A stretch of 29,493 nt of DNA from the NCBI GenBank assembly GCA_023442215.1, contig JAEZMP010000272.1:1-29493 (forward strand), read 5' to 3'. Under the pieces are notes generated by a model that worked only from the letters and a program-made list of their open reading frames with translations, did not search any database and was not told the DNA's origin. This DNA comes from Pseudomonadota bacterium. GTDB taxonomy: Bacteria; Pseudomonadota; Alphaproteobacteria; Rhizobiales; Segnochrobactraceae. Position 1 is the first letter of the stretch, and every line of letters begins with the position of its first letter. The position numbers and the translations under genes were made by a program. Of the stretch, positions 23,337 to 29,493 are shown piece by piece.

Positions 23337-24965
23337 ATGCCGCACCGGGAAAGCTACGATTACATCATTGTAGGCGCTGGGTCGGCTGGCTGCGTGCTTG
23401 CGAACCGGTTGAGCGCGGATCCGAAATGTTCCGTGCTGCTGCTGGAAGCCGGCGGCTGGGATCGCGATCCGATGATCCACATACCCCTCGGCTGGGGCAA
23501 GATCCTGACCGAGCGCCGCCACGACTGGATGTATTTCTGCGAGCCGGAGGACAATGTCGGCGGCCGCAAGGTCGAATGCGCACGGGGCAAGGTCGTCGGC
23601 GGCTCGTCCTCGACCAACGCGATGGCCTATGTCCGCGGCAATCGCGGCGATTACGACCGCTGGGCGGCGGCGGGTCTCGACGACTGGTCTTACGAAAAGG
23701 TCCTGCCCTATTTCCGCAAGACCGAGACCTGGGAGGGCGGCGCAGACGCCTATCGTGGTGGTTCGGGACCGCTGCGGACGCAGTTCTGCCGCTACAAGGA
23801 TCCCCTGATCGACGCCTTCGCCGAAGCCAGCGTGCAGTCGGGCTATCCGCAGACGAACGACTACAACGGCGCGGAGCAGGAAGGCTTCGGCCGCCTGCAG
23901 ATGACGATCTCGAAGGGCCGGCGCTGCTCAACCGCCTCCGCCTATCTGCGCCCGGCCCTGAAGCGCCCGAACCTGACGGTGCTGACGGATGCCATGGCGA
24001 CCCGCATCCTGATCGAAGGGACGCGCGCGACGGGCGTCGCGCTCAGCCATCGCGGCAGCGAACGCTCGGTGCTTGCGCGGCGCGAGGTGCTGCTGTCGGG
24101 CGGCGTCATCAACACGCCGCAGCTTCTGATGCTGTCGGGGATCGGGGCGCACGAGGAACTCGCCGCCCACGGCATCGGCACCACGCTGAACCTGCCGGCC
24201 GTCGGCAAGAACCTGCAGGACCACGTCTCCGTCATCCTGATGTACCGCCGCAAGGAGCCGGGGCCGTTCCACCGCATGATGCGCGCCGACCGGATCGGGC
24301 TCGACTTCGCGCGGACGTACCTGTCGGGCAAGGGCTTCTCGGCGGACGTTCCGGGCGGCGTCGTCGCCTTCCTCAAGAGCGGGCCGGAGAGGCCGCTGCC
24401 GGACGTGCAGCTTCTCTTCACCGCCGCGCCCCTCGCCGCGTGGCCCTACATGCCGCCGATCAAGCCGCCCTTCCAGGACGGCTTCGCCACGCGCGTGGTG
24501 GCCACCCAGCCGGAAAGCCGCGGCGCGGTGAAGCTGGCCTCGGCCGATCCGCAGGCCGCCCCCCTGATCCACCAGAACTTCCTCGCCTCGCCGAAGGACT
24601 GGCAGTCGCTGCGGGCCGGCTTCCGGGTGGTCCGGCAACTGGCGATGCAGCCGTCGATGCAGCCCTTCATCGAGGCCGAGTTCTTCCCCGGCCCGAAATG
24701 CCAGAGCGACGACGAGATCGACGACCATATCCGCCGCACCTCCATCACCGTGCATCACCCGGCCGGCACCTGCCGGATGGGCGCGGACGAGGCCTCGGTG
24801 GTCGATCCCGAGCTTCGCGTGCGCGGCCTTGCCGGCCTCAGGGTCGTCGATGCCTCGGTCATGCCCGACCTCGTCTGCGGCAACATCAACGCAGCGGTGA
24901 TCATGATCGCCGAGAAGGCCGCGGATCTCATCGCAACATCGAAAGCAGACGGGACAGCGTCATGA
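23337..24965 (+). CDS. GMC-family FAD oxidoreductase (alcohol/choline dehydrogenase type)
   Basis: A 542-residue GMC flavoprotein, standard length, which oxidises a primary or secondary alcohol to the carbonyl. The FAD fold YDYIIVGAGSAGCVLANRL is at residues 7-25. GGSSSTNAMAYVRGNRGDYD is the first PROSITE-type block and GGVINTPQLLMLSGIG the second. The active-site His is H474 in HHPAGTCRMG, and the paired Asn is N518 in CGNINAAVIMIAEKAAD. The start at 23337 keeps the family's usual short leader before the FAD motif. Its stop overlaps the next gene's ATG (ATGA), so the two oxidoreductases are coupled and may act in sequence. Confidence 0.94.
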   Translation: MPHRESYDYIIVGAGSAGCVLANRLSADPKCSVLLLEAGGWDRDPMIHIPLGWGKILTERRHDWMYFCEPEDNVGGRKVECARGKVVGGSSSTNAMAYVRGNRGDYDRWAAAGLDDWSYEKVLPYFRKTETWEGGADAYRGGSGPLRTQFCRYKDPLIDAFAEASVQSGYPQTNDYNGAEQEGFGRLQMTISKGRRCSTASAYLRPALKRPNLTVLTDAMATRILIEGTRATGVALSHRGSERSVLARREVLLSGGVINTPQLLMLSGIGAHEELAAHGIGTTLNLPAVGKNLQDHVSVILMYRRKEPGPFHRMMRADRIGLDFARTYLSGKGFSADVPGGVVAFLKSGPERPLPDVQLLFTAAPLAAWPYMPPIKPPFQDGFATRVVATQPESRGAVKLASADPQAAPLIHQNFLASPKDWQSLRAGFRVVRQLAMQPSMQPFIEAEFFPGPKCQSDDEIDDHIRRTSITVHHPAGTCRMGADEASVVDPELRVRGLAGLRVVDASVMPDLVCGNINAAVIMIAEKAADLIATSKADGTAS

Positions 24966-25891
24966 TCAGACGGATCGCCATCATCGGACTTGGCACGATG
25001 GGCCCCGGCATGGCCGCAAGGCTCGCGAGGGGCGGTCTCGACGTCGTGGCCTATGACGTCGCCGCCGAGGCGGTCGCGCGGGCTCCGGCGATGCTGGCCG
25101 CGGCCGACGCGGTGCTCGACGCGCTCGCGATCGAGCGGCCCGCCGCGGGGGCCGGCTCGGTACGGCTGACCGGCGATCTCGCCGACGCGGTGGCCGGCGC
25201 CGATCTCGTGATCGAGAACGTTCCCGAGAAGATCGCCATCAAGGCCGAGGTCTACCGCGCCATCGACGGGCTCGTCTCCGCCGCCACGATCGTCGCGTCC
25301 GATACCTCGGGGATTCCGATCACCAAGCTGCAGGCGCATATCTCCAATCCCGGCCGGATGGTCGGCATGCACTGGTCCAATCCGCCGCACATCATCCCGA
25401 TGATCGAGGTGATCGCCGGCGAACAGACGGCGCCCGCGACTGTCGCGGTCATCCGCGACTTCATCCGCGGGCTCGGGCTCCTGCCGGTGCTCGTGAAGAA
25501 GGATGTTCCGGGCTTCGTCGAGAACCGCGTGCTCTATGCCCTGCTACGGGAAGTCGTCGATCTGGTCGAGCGCGGCGTGATCGAGCCCGAGGATGTCGAT
25601 ACCTGCGTGTCGTGGGGCATCGGCTACAAGCTCGCCGTCGTCGGCCCCATGGCGCTGCTCGATATGGCCGGCCTCGACATCTACAACTCCGTCTCGACGT
25701 TCCTGAACGAGGACCTGTGCGACCGGAAGGACGTCGCGCCGATGATCGGCCGCAAGATCGAGGCCGGCACGCTGGGCATCAAGTCCGGCCAGGGAGTCTA
25801 CTCCTATCCCCGCGAAGGCATCGCGCAGCTCCAGCGCGACCGGGCGCAGAAGCTCGTCGCCATCCGCCGCATCCTCGAAGGGCGGGACTGA
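24962..25891 (+). CDS. 3-hydroxyacyl-CoA dehydrogenase-like NAD-binding protein
   Basis: A 309-residue NAD-dependent dehydrogenase of the 3-hydroxyacyl-CoA dehydrogenase family. The Rossmann motif GLGTMG is at 9-14. Further features are VIENVPEK with the conserved ENVPE, DTSGIPIT, the active-site block MHWSNPPHIIPMIEVI (H137, paired with the preceding E), PGFVENRV, and a C-terminal helical 3HCDH domain ending in GxKxGQGVYSYP. Many stand-alone members of this length act on free hydroxy-acids (for example gulonate dehydrogenase-like) rather than CoA esters, and no CoA ligase is present here. It overlaps the GMC gene by four bases. Confidence 0.9.
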   Translation: MIRRIAIIGLGTMGPGMAARLARGGLDVVAYDVAAEAVARAPAMLAAADAVLDALAIERPAAGAGSVRLTGDLADAVAGADLVIENVPEKIAIKAEVYRAIDGLVSAATIVASDTSGIPITKLQAHISNPGRMVGMHWSNPPHIIPMIEVIAGEQTAPATVAVIRDFIRGLGLLPVLVKKDVPGFVENRVLYALLREVVDLVERGVIEPEDVDTCVSWGIGYKLAVVGPMALLDMAGLDIYNSVSTFLNEDLCDRKDVAPMIGRKIEAGTLGIKSGQGVYSYPREGIAQLQRDRAQKLVAIRRILEGRD

Positions 25892-25951
25892 GCATGGCAC
25901 CACGCGCACGACGGCAAACCAGACAGAGACACGTGATTGCGGGCCGAGGCC

Positions 25952-26758
25952 ATGAGTGAATCCGGCGCATCGGCGCATATTTCAGTCGCGAACGTCTCGG
26001 TCGATTTCGGCGGCAAGCAGAGCCGGGTCCGGGTCCTCAGCGGCGTCAATCTCAAGGTTCGCCGGGGCGGCTTCGCCAGCCTGATCGGCCCTTCGGGCTG
26101 CGGCAAGAGCACGTTGCTCAAGATCCTGTCGGGACTGCTGACGCCGAGCGAGGGCACGGTCAGCGTGGCCGGCCTGCGTCCGCAGCAGGCCGTGCTCGAA
26201 CGGCGCGTCGGCCTCGTCTTTCAGGAGGCGACCCTGATGCCCTGGAAGACGGCCCGGCAGAATGTCTGTCTGCTGATGGAGCTGTCGGACAAGGCCAGAA
26301 CCCGGGGCGAGATCAACGACAGGGCGGAAGAGATGCTTCGCCTGGTCGGGCTGGGGCACGCGATGGATCGCTATCCCACCCAGCTGTCCGGCGGCATGCG
26401 CCAGCGGGTTTCCATCGCCCGCGCCCTCGCGCTCGATCCCGAGGTACTGCTGATGGACGAGCCGTTCGGCGCCTTGGACGCGATCACGCGCGAGGAGATG
26501 TGCGCGTTCATCCTGGAGATCTGGCAGCGCACCGGGAAGACGATCGTCCTCGTCACCCATTCCATCGATGAGGCGGTGTTCCTCTCCGAAGAGGTTCACG
26601 TGATGGCCACGGGTCCGGCGCGGATCCTGGAAAGCCTCGACGTCCGCGTGCCCTATCCGCGCACCGACGACAGCTTCACCGATCCCGCCTTCATCGAGGC
26701 GTCGAACCATCTGCGTCGCCTGCTCAAGGCCAGTCATGCGAGGACGGTCGCCCCATGA
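25952..26758 (+). CDS. ABC transporter ATPase, NitT/TauT family
   Basis: A 268-residue ATPase of the nitrate/sulfonate/taurine-type importers. Walker A is GPSGCGKST (46-54), the Q-loop is VFQEATLMPWKTARQNV (the MPW form typical of this family), the signature is LSGGMRQRVSIARAL, and Walker B is LLMDEPFGALDAITR, followed by the switch histidine in VTHSIDEAVFLS. ATG at 25952 gives the usual N-terminus; an in-frame TTG at 25937 is less likely. It follows the dehydrogenase by 60 bases and overlaps the permease start (ATGA). Confidence 0.93.
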   Translation: MSESGASAHISVANVSVDFGGKQSRVRVLSGVNLKVRRGGFASLIGPSGCGKSTLLKILSGLLTPSEGTVSVAGLRPQQAVLERRVGLVFQEATLMPWKTARQNVCLLMELSDKARTRGEINDRAEEMLRLVGLGHAMDRYPTQLSGGMRQRVSIARALALDPEVLLMDEPFGALDAITREEMCAFILEIWQRTGKTIVLVTHSIDEAVFLSEEVHVMATGPARILESLDVRVPYPRTDDSFTDPAFIEASNHLRRLLKASHARTVAP

Positions 26759-27528
26759 AGACGATCACCCAAGCCATTCCCGCACTGCTGCTGTCGCTCG
26801 CCATCCTGATCGTGTGGCAGATCAGCTGCATGGTGTTCGACATTCCCGTCTACGCCCTGCCGAGCCCGCTCCAAGTGCTGGACGTCCTGATCAACCAGCA
26901 GCGGCTGCTCGCCGAGGCGGCGCTCGTCACGGGTACGGAAGTCGTCATCGGCTTTCTGCTTTCGGCCGTGGTCGGGGTCGCCCTCGCTCTCGTCATCAGC
27001 CGCTTCGCGGCGTTCGGGCGGGCGCTCTACCCGATCGTGGTGCTGTTCCAGACCGTGCCGAAGATCGCGATGGCCCCGCTCTTCATCCTCTGGTTCGGGT
27101 TCACGCTGTTTCCGAAGATCCTGCTGATCATCGTCATCGCCTTCTTTCCGGTGGCGCTGAACATGCTGGCGGGCCTCCAGGCCACGGATGAGAACCTCAT
27201 CGCGCTGTTTCGCTCGGTCGGGGCGACGCGGACCCAGATCCTGCTTCGCGTGCAGATTCCCAATTCCCTGCCGGGATTGATGGCCGGCCTCAAGGTGGCG
27301 ATCACCCTCAGCGTCATCGGCGCGATCGTCGGGGAATTCGCCGGGGCGTCCGCCGGACTTGGTTATGTCATCCAGTTTGCTTCCACACAGCTCGAGACAC
27401 CTTTGGTGTTCGCCGCGCTGGTCGAAGTCTCTATTGTCGGAATCCTGTTCTACTACCTGATCGAGTTCCTCGAACACCGTTTCATCTTCTGGGTTCCGAG
27501 AGCCGGACGCGCGCTCGGCGGCGTCTGA
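26755..27528 (+). CDS. ABC transporter permease, NitT/TauT family
   Basis: A 257-residue inner-membrane permease with about six helices (for example LLLSLAILIVWQISCMVF and VVIGFLLSAVVGVALALVI). The conserved cytoplasmic EAA-type loop is RSVGATRTQILLRVQIPNSLPGLMAGLKVA. It also has GAIVGEFAGASAGLGYVI, a hallmark of SsuC/TauC-like proteins. Translation is coupled to the ATPase gene by a four-base overlap. Confidence 0.93.
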   Translation: MKTITQAIPALLLSLAILIVWQISCMVFDIPVYALPSPLQVLDVLINQQRLLAEAALVTGTEVVIGFLLSAVVGVALALVISRFAAFGRALYPIVVLFQTVPKIAMAPLFILWFGFTLFPKILLIIVIAFFPVALNMLAGLQATDENLIALFRSVGATRTQILLRVQIPNSLPGLMAGLKVAITLSVIGAIVGEFAGASAGLGYVIQFASTQLETPLVFAALVEVSIVGILFYYLIEFLEHRFIFWVPRAGRALGGV

Positions 27529-27576
27529 CGGATAGTCGTGCCTGAAAAGCATCAACAAAGAAGCGAGAGCGGGAAC

Positions 27577-28605
27577 ATGAGAAAATTCGGATATCGTCTG
27601 GCCGTCGTGGGTGCGCTTCTTGCGAGCGCCATGAGTTTCTCCGGTGCCGCCTCCGCGGCGGATGACGTGACCGTCCAGCTGGACTGGGTGGTGCGCGGCG
27701 CCCACGCCATGTTCTTCGTCGGCCAGGAGAAGGGCTTCTTCGCGGATAACGGCATCAACCTGACCGAGGTGCACAAGGGCAGCGGTTCGGCCAACGCGCT
27801 GCGGATCGTCGCCAACGGCAATGCCACGTTCGGCTTCGCCGACGTTCCGACCCTGATGACCGGGCTGACCCAGGGTATTCCGGTGACCTCCATCGCCGTG
27901 ATCAACCAGCGCAGCACGCTGGCGATGATCTCCATCAAGGACAAGCACCCGCTCGAGAAGCCGTCCGACCTGAAAGGACTCCAGATCGGCGTCAGCCCCG
28001 CCTCAGGATCGGCCTATATCTTTCTGAAGACGTTCCTCGCCCAGAACGGGATGTCGCTCGACGACATCAAGCAGAACACCGTTTCCCCGCCCTACGAGAA
28101 CTATCTCGTCATGGGCCGCGTCGATGCGATCCCCGGCTATATCGATGCCGAGGTTCCGGAACTGGAGGCGAAGACGGGCGGCCCGGGCTCGCTCTCGATC
28201 CTGCAGGGCGCCGATTACGGCTATGTTGCGTTCGGCTCCGGGCTCCTTGCGTCGGACAAGCTGATCAAGGAGAACCCGGACCTCGTCAAGCGCTTCATCA
28301 AGGGTTATCTGGAAGCGATGGCATACACCGCCGATCATCCCGAAGAGGCGGTGGCGGATATCGTCAAGGCCAATCCGGAATACAAGGGCAAGGAAGATAT
28401 CCTGCTTGAGGAACTGAAGTTCGACATCGCCCATTCCTTCTTCACCGACAACACGAAGGCCCACGGCATGGGCTGGATCTCGCCCGAGCAGTGGTCGGCC
28501 ACCGTGAAGATGCTTCAGAAGGAAGGCGGCCTGCCGGCGACCGCCAGCGCGACCACCGGCTTCACGAACGAGTTCGTGGACGCTGCCGCTCCTGTTCGCC
28601 GCTGA
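27577..28605 (+). CDS. Periplasmic binding protein, NMT1/THI5-like (NitT/TauT importer)
   Basis: A 342-residue solute-binding protein. The signal peptide runs from MRKFGYRLAVVGALLASAMS to a cleavage site near AASAADD. The mature part opens with VTVQLDWVVRGAHAMFFVGQEKGFF, the NMT1/THI5-like signature, followed by GSGSANALRIVANGNATFGFADV and LKGLQIGVSPASGSAYIF. The WVVRGAH segment resembles pyrimidine/thiamine-precursor or riboflavin-type binders, hinting at a heterocyclic ligand, which is weak evidence. ATG at 27577 is chosen over the GTG at 27538 because the signal peptide starts here. It is the last gene of the importer and of the plus-strand cluster. Confidence 0.92.
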   Translation: MRKFGYRLAVVGALLASAMSFSGAASAADDVTVQLDWVVRGAHAMFFVGQEKGFFADNGINLTEVHKGSGSANALRIVANGNATFGFADVPTLMTGLTQGIPVTSIAVINQRSTLAMISIKDKHPLEKPSDLKGLQIGVSPASGSAYIFLKTFLAQNGMSLDDIKQNTVSPPYENYLVMGRVDAIPGYIDAEVPELEAKTGGPGSLSILQGADYGYVAFGSGLLASDKLIKENPDLVKRFIKGYLEAMAYTADHPEEAVADIVKANPEYKGKEDILLEELKFDIAHSFFTDNTKAHGMGWISPEQWSATVKMLQKEGGLPATASATTGFTNEFVDAAAPVRR

Positions 28606-28677
28606 GGAACACCACCGCGTGATGCGGGCGCGCGGATCGGATCACGCTTCCCGTCGCGGCCGCCATGCGGCAAGCGA

Positions 28678-28711
28678 GGCGCCCGGTCGGGGACATCCTC
28701 GACCGGGCGCC
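28678..28711 (+). terminator. Terminator hairpin at the end of the catabolic cluster
   Basis: A perfect 12-bp GC-rich stem (GGCGCCCGGTCG / CGACCGGGCGCC) with a 10-base loop lies 72 bases after the last stop and is followed by TTCTCGTCATTCC. It is the strongest hairpin of the window and fits an intrinsic terminator with a weak T-tract. Confidence 0.65.
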
Positions 28712-28780
28712 TTCTCGTCATTCCTTCACCTCTCGCTTTGCCATCGCCTGCCCGCGGGTGGCGTATCGCCGCTCCAGGAC

Positions 28781-28811
28781 GGCGAACGCCCTGTCTGCGG
28801 CGGCGTTCGCC
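28781..28811. terminator. Hairpin at the end of the gamma-glutamyltransferase gene
   Basis: A perfect 10-bp stem (GGCGAACGCC / GGCGTTCGCC) with an 11-base loop lies 25 bases beyond the minus-strand stop. The T-richer flank is on the plus side (CTTGTGCTTTC), so it may serve both directions. Confidence 0.5.
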
Positions 28812-28836
28812 CTTGTGCTTTCAGTGTGGCCGTCGC

Positions 28837-29493
28837 TCAGAAGCCGAGTGCGCAGCCGTCCTTGCGGATGTCGGAGCCTGCGACGAGGCAGCCGCGCTCC
28901 GCGTCGGTGAGGATGAGCTGGCCGCCGCCGAGCGGCTCCACCGCCCGCACCACCGTGTGGCCACGGCCGGCGAGGTCTTCCAGCACCGCGTCCGGATAGC
29001 CGGCTTCCATTTCCAGCGTGCCGTTGAACGCAAACGAACGGGGCGCGTCCAGCGCCGCCTGCGGGTCGAGCCCGCGGTCGAACAGGCCGGAGAGCAGCCC
29101 GGCATGGCCGGCGGCCTGATATTGCCCGCCCATGACGCCGAACACGCCGCAGGCGGTGCCGTCCTTGCGCAGCAAGCCGGGGATGATGGTGTGCATCGGC
29201 CGCTTGCGCGGGCCGATCGCGTTGGGATGGCCCTCGGTCAGGCGGAACGAGTTGCCGCGGCTGTGCAGCATCACGCCCGTTGCCGGGTCGATGCGGGTCG
29301 AGCCGAACGAGTGGAAGATCGAATTGATGAACGAGATCATGTTGCCGTCGCGGTCGACGACGCAGAGATAGACCGTGTCCTTGTGCTCCGGCTCGTCCCA
29401 CATCACGGGCGGCCGGGCGCGCTTCGGGTCGATGTGCGCGGCGAGGCGTCGGGCGGTCTCGGGCGCGAGCAGTTCCTCCACCGCGACCGTCAT
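28837..29493 (-). CDS. Gamma-glutamyltransferase family protein, C-terminal part
   Basis: Partial gene: the frame continues past the right edge, and the Met at 29493 is internal. The visible 218 residues are mainly the small subunit of a gamma-glutamyltransferase/Ntn hydrolase. The autoprocessing nucleophile is the Thr in HKDTVYLCVVDRDGN (residue 40 of the visible part). NSIFHSFGS, the MHTIIPGLL stretch, FGVMGGQYQAAGH and VEPLGGGQLILTD follow in family order. The DTVYL form is the version common in proteobacterial catabolic or acylase-like members rather than classical glutathione-degrading enzymes with TTHxS. It converges on the catabolic cluster, so it is probably a separate transcription unit. 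Confidence 0.9.
   Translation of the reverse strand: MTVAVEELLAPETARRLAAHIDPKRARPPVMWDEPEHKDTVYLCVVDRDGNMISFINSIFHSFGSTRIDPATGVMLHSRGNSFRLTEGHPNAIGPRKRPMHTIIPGLLRKDGTACGVFGVMGGQYQAAGHAGLLSGLFDRGLDPQAALDAPRSFAFNGTLEMEAGYPDAVLEDLAGRGHTVVRAVEPLGGGQLILTDAERGCLVAGSDIRKDGCALGF

Noticed and set aside
23426..24961. Upstream extension of the 3HCDH-like gene through the GMC gene
   Set aside because: The extension is an out-of-frame shadow of the GMC oxidoreductase; the true start is the ATG overlapping the GMC stop at 24962.
26734..27948. Long minus-strand open frame across the ABC permease and binding-protein genes
   Set aside because: It runs antisense through two well-defined genes and its product is a low-complexity charged sequence.

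Overview
The window reads as a chromosomal segment of a high-GC alphaproteobacterium, most likely a Hyphomicrobiales-type soil or plant-associated heterotroph. This is inferred from dense, short-spaced operons, two ABC importers, GntR/FCD, LysR and sigma-54 regulators, and the overall protein style. No rRNA, tRNA, CRISPR array, insertion sequence or prophage was seen. About 31 protein genes are supported; only the gamma-glutamyltransferase at the right edge is cut by the window.

Left block (1-7.4 kb), mixed functions: an amidohydrolase/deaminase, a convergent secreted PQQ-type sugar dehydrogenase, an orphan 90-residue protein behind an AT-rich leader, about 600 bases without a gene, an NADPH:FMN-reductase-like flavoprotein, a LysR regulator divergent from a CidA/CidB (LrgA/LrgB) pair, and a VapBC toxin-antitoxin pair.

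Central block (7.4-18.1 kb), the most interesting part. A single minus-strand operon runs livH-livM-binding protein-livG-livF, then a Tm-1-like ATP-binding protein (UPF0261), a TIM-barrel 'phosphoenolpyruvate hydrolase-like' protein, and a protein with two SRPBCC domains. A textbook sigma-54 (-24/-12) promoter lies upstream of livH, and a terminator hairpin follows the last gene. Next door is a sigma-54 activator whose N-terminal sensor is itself a TIM barrel homologous to the operon's enzyme, but with two histidines replaced. Between them lies a divergent gene encoding a third, shorter relative of the same barrel. This looks like a self-contained uptake/enzyme/sensor system in which the sensor was derived from the enzyme. 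Its substrate is unknown.

Right block (18.2-28.6 kb): a GntR/FCD repressor divergent from a plus-strand catabolic cluster. The cluster holds an alpha/beta hydrolase, FAD monooxygenase, DUF1185/'amino acid synthesis' protein, PEBP-like protein, class II aldolase-like protein, GMC oxidoreductase, 3-hydroxyacyl-CoA-dehydrogenase-like protein, and a NitT/TauT-type ABC importer (ATPase, permease, binding protein). It ends at a strong hairpin. The set suggests import, hydroxylation, hydrolysis, retro-aldol cleavage and oxidation of a small, perhaps cyclic, organic compound. The substrate cannot be read from the sequence. A partial gamma-glutamyltransferase gene enters from the right edge on the minus strand.
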